A stretch of 64,000 nt of DNA from Tubiluchus corallicola (taxonomy: Eukaryota; Priapulida; Priapulimorpha; Priapulimorphida; Tubiluchidae). Below, piece by piece: positions 55,264 through 64,000 of the stretch. Where the stretch lies: positions 222,573-286,572 of the forward strand of contig JAQGDQ010000301.1 of assembly GCA_030141605.1 (NCBI GenBank). Reading direction: 5' to 3'. Positions within the stretch are counted from its first letter, which is position 1; every line of letters begins with the position of its first letter. The translations under genes and the position numbers were made by a program. The notes under the pieces are model-generated. The model saw nothing but the letters and a program-made list of their open reading frames with translations. It was not told the origin of the DNA and searched no databases.

Positions 55264-55602
55264 TGTGGAAGTTGTAATTGTATATTTTTAGGTGCTGCCA
55301 TCTATGAACTAATCCTTTTACATTTTACTAGCTAAACTCACCCCCAGTATAATTGTACGGTATGCATTCACTGGATCTCTCCCTATTTTACAGTAATGGT
55401 TTTTCTGAATACCTATATATACTGACTGGATTTACTTTCTAGTCACTGTCTAACTCTCAGTGATCAGTGCAGGACACTCTTGTTCTCAGTGATCAGTGTA
55501 GCAGTCATTCTACATATGTGTATGTAGTCTAATAAGCACTTTTCAGTTTTGTGCAAATATGTAGTATAGTGTTTATTATTTTTCTACAAAGTGATTCATC
55601 TA
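55264..55602 (+). mobile_element. LTR-like element, plus orientation
   Basis: Starts TGTGGAAGTTGTAATTG, with CTATATATACTG at about 55,412, CTCAGTGATCAGTG duplications at 55,455-55,500, and TAATAAGC at about 55,530. It aligns throughout with the minus copy at 49430-49893. No flanking target duplication seen. Confidence 0.5.
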
Positions 55603-55948
55603 CAACCTCAAACATGACTTTCACACATGCAGAAGTAGCATTCACTTGAACTAAGTAGCGCTGATATAACTTACTAAATTTTGCCTTGTTTGGAAGAAAC
55701 AAGTTCACTGTGCAGTATGCATATTTATATTTCTGGAAAATACGCAGTGATTTCAGGCTTCGCAGGCACAAAGCCAACATGGTACATTGATAGCAATAAT
55801 AATGTGAAAGTGAATAGGACAAACTTGATCTTGACAGTGACATGAACGTAGATGGAACACGGAAGCTTACACATTCACGTAAATAGCATTATACAGCTTT
55901 ATACCTTTGTTGGGTTGAGACCATTTCAGTAGAACATGCTGTACTAAA

Positions 55949-56016
55949 GGTATAGCTCAGTGATAGCGCACTCGCTTCCCACCCGGGAGGTCACGGGTTC
56001 TCGACCGAGTAATACC
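55949..56016 (+). tRNA. tRNA-Gly(CCC)-like sequence, probably pseudogene or SINE head
   Basis: GGTAT...ATACC closes the acceptor stem. TAGCTCAGTGATAGCGC is a good D arm/A box. CTCGC-TTCCCAC-CCGGG forms an anticodon arm with anticodon CCC (one C:C mismatch at the loop side). The T arm reads GGTTCTCGACC, one base longer than the B box GGTTCGANNCC. The extra T argues against a functional tRNA. It lies 17 bp from a truncated MITE copy. Confidence 0.6.
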
Positions 56017-56032
56017 AAAAATTAATTTATGC

Positions 56033-56519
56033 CGAACCCAGCAAGTAATGACGTCACAAATGAACATAAATGAACAGCACAAACATTCCATGAGCGTGTT
56101 GCAGGTATTTGTGGAAGTAAAAATTGAAGTACTGTGTCACTGTACCACATTCAGCGTGATATACAAAAAGTTGTTAAATTTTCAGTTTAAAATTTAAATT
56201 TTAAGTTTACCCCCTGCTCAGACGAAACAACTTGAACGTGTGCACAACGTCACAATTGAACACCTCTGAATCAAGAGGTACAACACACGACCTGTTTTCG
56301 TGCAACGTATTTCTCTGAAGCAGGTGCTAGTGCCCATCTAACTAGCGAATGACAAAATACAGGAAACAGCGAAAAACTAGTGGCGGGAACGCGAAGCTAC
56401 GTTTCTGTGCTAATAATTCTTTCACGCAAGTCCTACTTGACAAAATAGTATACTCCGTTTAAACACTTTATAGGGTAGAATGTTTTGAGCTATAGTTTAA
56501 GATTGGGTCCGGTTTTCCA
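56033..56519 (-). mobile_element. MITE family 2, truncated copy
   Basis: Ends GGGTCCGGTTTTCCA before TTAA (56520-56523). It lacks about the last 100 bp at its other end. The interior keeps CATCTAACTAGCGAATG. Confidence 0.75.
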
Positions 56520-56529
56520 TTAAAGATCA

Positions 56530-57362
56530 AAGAAAAAACACACGGCAAGTATTGATGCAGAAAAACAGCATTCAGTTTTTCGGCAAAAATGATGCAACAC
56601 GATGATAAAAAATATTATTGACTAAACTCCAACAAGAAAATGAACAAAATGTCGAATGGGGTAAACTTGCTGCCAGGTGATAAGTTTGATCCACTTAATT
56701 TTACAGTCTGCAGTGACAGGCTTTCCAGTTCGTGCAGAGCAGAACTACCGGGTAGATAGAGACTGACGTCTGCATAAAAATGCCAAACCGGATTCGCTTG
56801 TAAAGGATATGATATCAAAGGGAATACAAGCCGAAACACTAAAAGCTATTTTTCACGCCAGGATTATAAAAAAAATTCCTGTGTGTGATTACACAGGAAG
56901 ACAGAAACATACGATTACGAAGTACAAGGTGACGAAAGAATCATAAAATAAATGTAAGGTAACGGAGTTTATGAACTTCCAGCTAATATTCAGGTTGAAT
57001 TATCCCATCCTGTTGAATATAGATTGAAGAGTATAATTCCGCAAATGAAAAATGAGTATGGATACGAACTCATATGTTCGAACGATTAGTCATTGTTATG
57101 TGTGTAGTAAAAATGATACAAATTGATTTCTTATTGTAAATTAAAAAAATAGCTTTGATACTTTTTATAAGGTTTAAATATGGAAATTGCATTTAAAATG
57201 AAACAGTAATTATTGTTGATATTCATTTCAATAAGTTCACTTAATTTTGGTTTTATTTTGTAATGATGGTATCCACGGTATCGGCTAAAGCCTTAGTGGC
57301 AGTCTCCTCGACTAGGCTTTTTGAAATTAATGTGCTATTGTAATGAAAATCGGAATAAACGA
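56530..57362. other. intergenic, nothing recognised
   Basis: AT-rich. A minus frame at 56615-56839 has no motif. Confidence 0.4.
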
Positions 57363-57448
57363 TAAATGAATGAATGAATAGATGAATGGATGGACGAATG
57401 AATGAATGAATGAATGAATGAATGAATGAATGAATGAATGAATGAATG
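57363..57448. repeat. (AATG)n microsatellite
   Basis: About 20 AATG units with a few ATGG/ACG variants at the left end. Confidence 0.95.
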
Positions 57449-57681
57449 AGTTACAAAACGGTTTCTCTGCTGCAAAACACCAACCGGGTCTGCCATAACG
57501 ACGCTCATCGCAGGGATTTTTCACTTGTTTGACGCTGCAGGTCATGTAGCTGAGCAAGTGTTGAACTGCATGCGATATACACAAAACATTAACGTACCAG
57601 TAAGAGATAAAATAAAGTAGACACACTACATGAGCGCTGAGTATTGGTGTTCTCATTGAAATTAAGCCTTCAAACAAACAG

Positions 57682-57710
57682 CCACCCACCCACCCCCATC
57701 CCCACCCCCT
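57682..57710 (-). other. potential G-quadruplex motif
   Basis: The plus strand reads CCACCCACCCACCCCCATCC then CCACCCCCT, so the minus strand carries five G-runs of three to five with loops of 1-2 nt. This is unusual in so AT-rich a region. It lies 160 bp before the candidate exon at 57871. Confidence 0.7.
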
Positions 57711-57870
57711 CGTAACACCGAGTAGTACTGAATGTCGTTGATCTTACATGCACTGCAATTCGCGGATTTCAAGGTGAAAAAGGTGGCATCGATATACTGC
57801 GCATTAATTACTGACATGAAACTTGCCTATAATTCCCCATTACTTCCTCGTCAAAAAGCATAATCTGACA

Positions 57871-58003
57871 ATGACACCTTCGCCAGATGACGCGAATTTA
57901 TCCAACAAGCTATTTCTGGATAATCACCGTCGGCGCTTGTTGGGAGTTGTAATTTGTGGAATTATTCTGTTGCTTCATGGCCTTTATATGGAAAGCTGCA
58001 CAA
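57871..58003 (+). CDS. candidate first exon with transmembrane anchor
   Basis: From the ATG, MTPSPDDANLSNKLFLDNHR is followed by basic residues and a hydrophobic run L-L-G-V-V-I-C-G-I-I-L-L-L-H-G-L, a type II signal-anchor pattern. A donor-like AA|GTGTAA at 58004 would end in phase 1, matching the open segment at 58052. The implied intron is only 48 bp, unusually short for animals. Confidence 0.32.
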
Positions 58004-58051
58004 GTGTAAAACTAGGACATTTGCCTCATTAGCTAATTATTGTACTTTTAG

Positions 58052-58305
58052 ACGGAAAAGAAAGCACAGGTTTTGGGTACACAACATTTGCAGGGGAGAG
58101 AACAATATGGCAGCTATCAGCATTTAATGAAAAAGCTGCAGTTAGATGCCCAATACACAACTACATGCTTCTTCCACCTTTCAAAAACTCAAATAGAAAA
58201 AATATTATTGTTTGTAGATCCCAAACTGACCAAAACTCCCCTAACAAGAATTTTCACAAGCTAAACGGCAAAAATTCTCACCGGAAATTTGAAAACTCGC
58301 TATAA
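58052..58305 (+). CDS. candidate second exon, unknown product
   Basis: Acceptor TTGTACTTTTAG|ACGG. Open in the compatible frame for 84 codons to TAA at 58303: GKESTGFGYTTFAGERTIWQ, then A-V-R-C-P-I-H-N-Y-M-L-L-P-P-F and an N/K-rich tail. No family recognised. The open length alone is not decisive. Confidence 0.28.
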
Positions 58306-58361
58306 TCACCTAGGCAACGGCGGTTTCTCGTCTGCGTATTGCTGCGTAATGCGTATTCGGA

Positions 58362-58600
58362 CAATAGCAATCACGTTCGAATGAATACGGATCCTGCATC
58401 ACGGATTACGCTTCACGTACACATGGAAGCACTTCTATATGTTTACATACAAAACTGTTGTATACGCATTACGGATCACGCATCACGGATTACGCATTAC
58501 GTACACATGGAAACACTTCTATATGTTTAAATACAAAAGTGTTGTATACGCATTACAGATCGCGCGACACACATCACTCATTAACGTACACATGGAGTCG
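58362..58600 (+). repeat. tandem repeat, about 84-bp unit, three copies
   Basis: GTACACATGGAARCACTTCT occurs at 84-85 bp spacing (58418, 58502; a partial third copy at 58587), with ATTACGGATCACGCATC between. Confidence 0.9.
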
Positions 58601-58721
58601 TACCTTAATTCGTAATGTGACGTCAAGTCAAATCGAATGACGTCAATCTTCACTTCACGGACGATGTGAACGCTGATGTTACGTCATGTCAAGACATAGA
58701 TCATACAAAGGTAAACCGGTC

Positions 58722-59045
58722 AAAAATAGAAGAATATAATATTGCAAGAGATGGTAATCAGGCATGGGAAGCGTGCAAATATTGGGCACTCTTCTAAACA
58801 CTGATGGTGATATTAAGAATAGAACACAGCAAGCAATGCATGCTTTACTTCAACGTAATAATGCATTCGCTAATAAGAAATTAAGTCTTAACACAAGTAT
58901 TCGATATTTCAACGCATACGTTACGATCATATTTACGTACAACAGCGACACATGCTGTTTAACGATTACTCAAGAAAAGCAGATTGACACGTTTCATCGA
59001 ATTCTCCTAAGGAAAGTTCTAATGACAAAATATGGACGTTTATAA
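58722..59045 (+). pseudogene. non-LTR retrotransposon RT, C-terminal fragment
   Basis: VQILGTLLNTDGDIKNRTQQ, then K-L-S-L-N-T-S-I-R-Y-F-N-A-Y-V and QIDTFHRILLRKVLMTKY. This is the LINE RT tail (Y-L-G-T-L, x-R-x-R-Y-F-N-A-Y, D-x-F-x-R-R-L-L-R). It ends abruptly at a stop, and no upstream RT core is present. Similar in type to 10384-10901 but a different lineage by sequence. Confidence 0.78.
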
Positions 59046-62000
59046 TCAAAAATGAAGATACAAACCACTTTTTTTCACAATCAAATTCTTTAACAATTTC
59101 GGTTCTTCAAAAGCTCACTAATTTAGTTTTAATTTTTAATCAGAACTTTCAAATAGATACGCATCTTACACACGCATCATCCAATAAAATATTCTACAGA
59201 ATCTTCATTTTAATCTGTTTAATCTTGATATTCTGATGTGGTGTACAGGATAAAATCCTCTTTTAATAGATTAATAAAAGCTACTAATAACAGAATTTCA
59301 CTTCGTTGCATGTGTACATGATGCGTTTATTAATTATGACACAATTATTCTTTAAAGTATTAATAATTCTCTTCATTTTTCTGCATCAACTAATTGACGT
59401 TCAAATAATGAGTGCTCAGGCGTTTGAAATGCGTCACTACATGAACAAGTTGGAACAAGTGAACGACCAATACGATTCAAAATAATTAAAATTACCCCGC
59501 CTGATAAAAAAAACTGCAACCCAGTGACTCTAACTGTCTGCTTTTGCCAATGCCAGGGGACTTAACCAGACTTGTGTTGTAATATTAACTCAGATGGATT
59601 TCTGTCTCGCTTTAACCTAAAAACCTATCCAACTTATTTTTACAATAGCGAAATATTTCACTCGTGACTTCGTTAATATTGTTCCGGGGTTCGACCCGGT
59701 AGATAGCCTTACGGCCCTCCATTGGTGATGCGGGTAAGCGCTGCATAACGGACACTTCAGAAATTTAAAAAAAGAAACAACAAAACCAAAACTTAGAATT
59801 CAAAAGGGACGGCTGAGAAGAACAACACAATAGGAAAAAAAGAAAACCTGATGACAATGCTTCAAACCTTACGGGACCCACGACACTCGACAGGCAGACA
59901 GGAGATGTGCATTCCACGACAACCAGAAGACAACTGACGATGTCACCTGTTCGTTCTTTCCACAGGAAACCACTGCCCAACCAGTCGCAGGTAATGTTAT
60001 GGGCTTCCTAGTTTAAAGTGGGGATCATAACATTACCTGTAAGTTGGCTGGCCTGGTGCCTATGAATAGAACTGTATAATGCACTGTTCCCTGTTCAGCT
60101 CAATATGTAAGTTCCTGATATTAAAATCTTTTGTGAATTTCAAGTACTCTGTAGTGGCAGCTACGTGTTGTGTCACGAAGTGCTTACAGGTAACGCTGTT
60201 TACTTGTTTACCGCTATTATTAACCATTTTCCATCTAACTAAGTCACTTTGTTGACACCTGATCATTTTAGAGAGAAATTTTACTGCAATACCTTGGTAC
60301 TGGAATTGCTTTGCGGCCTTCGCTTGTTGTCGGCTTTGGCCACCTTGTGGTGATTTTTGGCCTAATCACGTGATCAATTTGATCTGGGTCAGAGGCCTAC
60401 TTTGAAGTGAAGACGCGTCATAAGTTGATAAGATATTGCCGTTATCTGTTACAATTGCTTATGATTTGGGGCTAATAGCGTACGTATATACTCTAATTAC
60501 TTTATAAAGTTTAAATTTACTTTAAGATAACAGCTAGGTATTAATTAATACGACAGTACAGTGTAGAACTCTTAATTATGTAAAATTGACTTTCGGCTAG
60601 TGATATTCTTTTGTTATTTGTTTATTTGTTATTTTTTGACATTAATTTCTTATGTTTAGATGGAATGATATGTTTGGCAAATAAAGAGCGAAGAAAGAGC
60701 AAAATTTAATCGAGCTTCAAATTTGGTTTTGAAAGCTCAAACAACCTTTGAATTGCAGGTCCAAAAGAGCAAGTTCACAAATCTACTCAAGTTTTTCCTT
60801 AGAGAGATGCACGCTAGTTGCAGTTTTCATAAAGTCGTAAACTATATCCTCAAAAAAATGCACAGTTGCCAGTCATCCAGCAAACTGAGGGATGCATAAT
60901 AATCATAAATAACAAAGCTTTATACAAAGTAATCACATTATAAAAACTTAGCCACTTAAAAGTTACAGTCAAAACAACATTTCTTTCTAATTCAAAGTCA
61001 ACTTTTCCATGCCTTATCTTCTACAATTTCCAAGTACTGCTTAAAATCTAACTTGCTGTCTATTGTAACTCCCAGGAATTTACGTTTGCCTACATAGTTA
61101 ACCTAATTAATTCCAATTTTAAGCTAGCCCGGTTGGGTTAAGCATAGTTCACCCATCCCAAAACGTATAACTTCGGTTTTGCGTATTTGTTTGTACTTGT
61201 GTACTTCCCAACTAGATTTATATATATATATATATATAGTGCCAACGGGGACTACTTTGGGTAATTTAAATTATTGTATTTTGTTGGAATTTTTGGTTAC
61301 CAATGGAGCTACAATTACCTATAAATAATAATAATAATAGTAATATATGACGTATCATTCCACTTTGATACAGCCTTGCTGAGTTATATAATAGACCTGG
61401 GTCACTGGAGCGGTTAGTACACCTAGGTGTTTGACGTGACAAAATCTGCATTAAGAGATCTAAAGACAGTATAAACTGTGAATTGAACCTGTCCCAGTTA
61501 CCCATTTTGTCTTACTTGTCTGACGGTGATTTAGCCCACGAAAGCACTTTGTCTTTGCAACAATAATTGCAAACTGTGTGCCATCCAAAGCTGCTACCGT
61601 AGGAAGAAAAACAAACTCCTCAGGCAAATCAATAAATTAATTATTTTACTTGTAAAACAAATCTGTGTGTTACCCTTTTAAATATGGTAAGTATTTTTAT
61701 ATAATTGTCTAGGCAAATATTTGACAGGCAAACGAGTGGGGAATTGCAGTCGTGTTATGTCACTAATGTATGTTATGCAGCTATACTAAGATGATTTAAA
61801 GGTTTTATTTTGATTGTATGTTTATAAATGTCATCACCATCATTTTTAATGCAAAAGTATTGCTTTTCTTTACAGCAAATGGGTTAAAATGCACCCTGGG
61901 TCAAGTACCAGCAATGAAAGAATTTCGTCGTTTTATTTCACTGTTTACAGAAACGTGAATTACGTATAAACTGCACGGCTGAGCTGAATTATTGCAGTGT

Positions 62001-62229
62001 TTGTACTAAAGTTTTATGCATTGCTCAACTTACATTTTAACGGTAAGACTCGGAGTGCTACGAGCTTTGCCCAAGTTTTACATTGCAAGGAAACGGATAT
62101 ATTAAGCTGGTGGAACGGCTTAACTCACAGTACATTTAGTTCAGCAAACTGTTTTATAGAAACTGCTGGTAGACTTGTATAATATTGGATACATAACACA
62201 AAAACATCTGTTTGCACGACATACCAAAC
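59046..62229. other. intergenic, no supported gene
   Basis: Contains GGGTTCGACCCGGTAG at 59689-59704, a B-box-like string (possible SINE relic), a 14-bp hairpin at 59988-60039, and a TA microsatellite at 61219-61239. No exon recognised. Confidence 0.4.
59988..60039. repeat. hairpin: 14-bp perfect inverted repeat
   Basis: CAGGTAATGTTATG at 59988-60001 and its exact complement at 60026-60039 are separated by 24 bp. Imperfect pairing (CCAACCAG / GTTGGCTGG) continues outward. Confidence 0.85.
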
Positions 62230-63174
62230 ATGCAAGTCTTTCGGTGGAAGATCCAACGTTTGCGTACATCTGGCATCGTATTAGTCTTATTAATTTTCTT
62301 TACTACATGGAAATTCCTTGAAACTGACAACGAATTAAACATTGCCAATGAAAAATCCTCGGGTTCAAGTGAACCAGACGTGGAGGCGCTGGTGATGCAC
62401 TCACTTTCGACTACACAAAAATTTCCAGATGCACAAGACCGTCCATTCCACTTAGAAGTAGTTGTATTAACCTACAACAGACCTTTGTCTCTGCAGAGGT
62501 TACTACACTCTTTGACTACTGCAGCGTATGACGGGGACAAAGTACGATTGAAAATCTGTGTTGATAGATCTAAGAAAAAGGAATGGGGTGTATCAAAAGA
62601 AACTGTCTCAGTTGCCAATTCGTTCGCATGGCCTTACGGTGACAAGGAAGTGGTTGTCCACGAGCAACACTGGGGAATGCACAACCAGTGGTTTAACTGC
62701 TGGATACCAACAGAGGTACCTGAAGAGTATGGTCTCATTCTAGAGGATGATCACGTAGTTTCCCCTTATTACTATCGATGGTTAAAAGCTGCTCTGCTTT
62801 TTTACAAGACTCATCCGCAAGTGGGCGCTGTAACACTAACGAAAGCCACATGCTTAGGAAGAAATGACGGACGCCGCAGGCAGTACAGAAATCCGCTGTG
62901 TCCTCAATGCAAAGATAATGTTTTCTTGAATCCTCTTGTTGGGCCATGGGGACTGGCTCCCATGTCACATGTTTGGTCAAAGCTTCGGCCATGGGCACTT
63001 GAGAGGTTTCCAAACACATCATTTATCCCATACATTCCAGGCGAGAAAAATCTGCTACTTAATTCCTGGAATAGCAAGCCCAGACTGCGTTTGCCGGTTA
63101 CACAGGAAGACTGTAAGGGATATTACCAAGACTATGATGCGGGGAAGAGGCATAGATTGTGCTACCTTTTGTAA
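62230..63174 (+). CDS. type II membrane glycosyltransferase (GT-A fold, GT2-like)
   Basis: An intronless 314-aa protein from the first ATG at 62230. Residues 1-13 are basic, 14-30 hydrophobic (signal anchor), and 31-70 a stem. L-E-V-V-V-L-T-Y-N-R-P (75-85) is the GT-A nucleotide-sugar start; E-D-D (172-174) in L-I-L-E-D-D-H-V-V-S-P fits the DxD metal-binding site; W-G-M-H-N-Q-W (148-154) and L-V-G-P-W-G-L-A-P (236-244) are further conserved-looking motifs. The cysteine pattern C-P-Q-C suggests luminal disulfides. Expected to act in the Golgi on an unknown acceptor. I recognise the fold but not a named enzyme. A possible AATAAA lies far downstream (63822). Confidence 0.82.
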   Translation: MQVFRWKIQRLRTSGIVLVLLIFFTTWKFLETDNELNIANEKSSGSSEPDVEALVMHSLSTTQKFPDAQDRPFHLEVVVLTYNRPLSLQRLLHSLTTAAYDGDKVRLKICVDRSKKKEWGVSKETVSVANSFAWPYGDKEVVVHEQHWGMHNQWFNCWIPTEVPEEYGLILEDDHVVSPYYYRWLKAALLFYKTHPQVGAVTLTKATCLGRNDGRRRQYRNPLCPQCKDNVFLNPLVGPWGLAPMSHVWSKLRPWALERFPNTSFIPYIPGEKNLLLNSWNSKPRLRLPVTQEDCKGYYQDYDAGKRHRLCYLL

Positions 63175-63831
63175 TATCATTCACGTAGTTTGAATATTTG
63201 CCAAACCTATAATAACTAAATAGTTATCATTACGTTAAAACAGTCTCATTACTGTGCTTGTTAGAGCTCATTCACACCAAATCACACGAGTTTCAGCTTC
63301 TTATTACAAATTAATCGCTGCATGTGAGATCGCATATAATTAATATCATAATTTATCCATAAAATAATAACGCGAGCAAGCAATTAATTTCATGAAAAGG
63401 ATGTCCTGACCACTTAGCACTGACGAAATGACTCGCGTTCTCTTCATCAACTAGAGAAATTACACATAAGCTCTGAGGAAGATTATCTACAGCCTATCTG
63501 AAGACTTAGTGAGGTGTGGCACGCCTTTGGTCACTTACGTCATGTGCGTCAATGTACATTTACGTTAAATTACGTGTGACTTACGTAATGTAACTCATTA
63601 TGTTATGATGTCCGACTTATAATAGTTGTAATTTGTAAGGAATTTGCCGGCCCTTTACTGGAATAGTTTTGCCAGGTCAATGGATAAGTGTGAAGACAGT
63701 CTTAGCTCCTATATAATGCGTACTTATTTGACGAACTACATGTCTTTCACCCTAACAGTGTAAGAATCACACACTTTTTTACACGAACTGTAAAAGCCCT
63801 TATAGCGCTCTGTTGTCGTCAAATAAAATTT
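63175..63831. other. downstream region of the glycosyltransferase
   Basis: No gene. Presumed 3' UTR and intergenic DNA; AATAAA at 63822-63827. Confidence 0.4.
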
Positions 63832-63942
63832 TTATTTGCGATCCTACTGCTCAGCTTTAATACTTTATGACTAAGTATACTGTCTGATTATTTGCGATCC
63901 TACTGCTCAGCTTTAATACTTTATGATTAAGTATACTGTCTG
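63832..63942. repeat. 56-bp tandem duplication
   Basis: TTATTTGCGATCCTACTGCT and the following 35 bp occur twice at 56-bp spacing with one mismatch, so the duplication is recent. Confidence 0.95.
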
Positions 63943-64000
63943 TACCCTCTATTGCCTATTGGCTGTTTCTCAAGAGGAATCTCTGTTCTACGACCTGCAA

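Overview
This 64 kb window is animal genomic DNA. Its protein-coding genes are split by GT-AG introns, it is AT-rich, and it is full of microsatellites, minisatellites, MITE-like DNA elements and decayed non-LTR retrotransposons. Two genes, a neuropeptide F/Y-type GPCR and a TTLL4-like glutamylase, point to a bilaterian invertebrate. I cannot name the phylum from the sequence alone.

Layout. (1) 1-373, minus strand: the N-terminal coding part of a GXYLT-like (GT8) xylosyltransferase that runs off the window edge. (2) 4,099-21,844, plus strand: a 13-exon TTLL4-like gene. Its exon chain is phase-consistent and sums to 1,623 nt (540 codons plus stop). The first exon is the least certain part. One intron appears to be of the GC-AG type. 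The introns hold a 40-bp minisatellite of about 39 units, a 19-unit 97-bp satellite made from the 3' end of a retrotransposon RT gene, an antisense RT pseudogene, and MITEs. (3) 22-33 kb: MITEs, a SINE, RT remnants, a 27-bp minisatellite that is open in five frames, and candidate orphan exons. (4) 33,393-34,619, minus strand: an intronless rhodopsin-family GPCR of NPF/NPY-receptor type. (5) 36-57 kb: nested and solitary MITEs, large trinucleotide tracts (TAA, AGC/AGT), two LTR-like elements in opposite orientation, and a tRNA-Gly-like sequence. (6) 57.8-58.3 kb: a possible membrane-anchor exon pair. (7) 62,230-63,174, plus strand: an intronless type II membrane glycosyltransferase.

The genes do not form an operon or an obvious pathway. 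Two of the four clear genes are secretory-pathway glycosyltransferases, and the TTLL gene may also begin with a signal or anchor sequence. The repeat landscape is the distinctive feature. Two MITE families (about 650-670 and 590-605 bp) both sit at TTAA. One pair shares a single TTAA, and one copy carries a Tigger/pogo-like MITE nested in it. Several simple arrays carry long open frames that are not genes.
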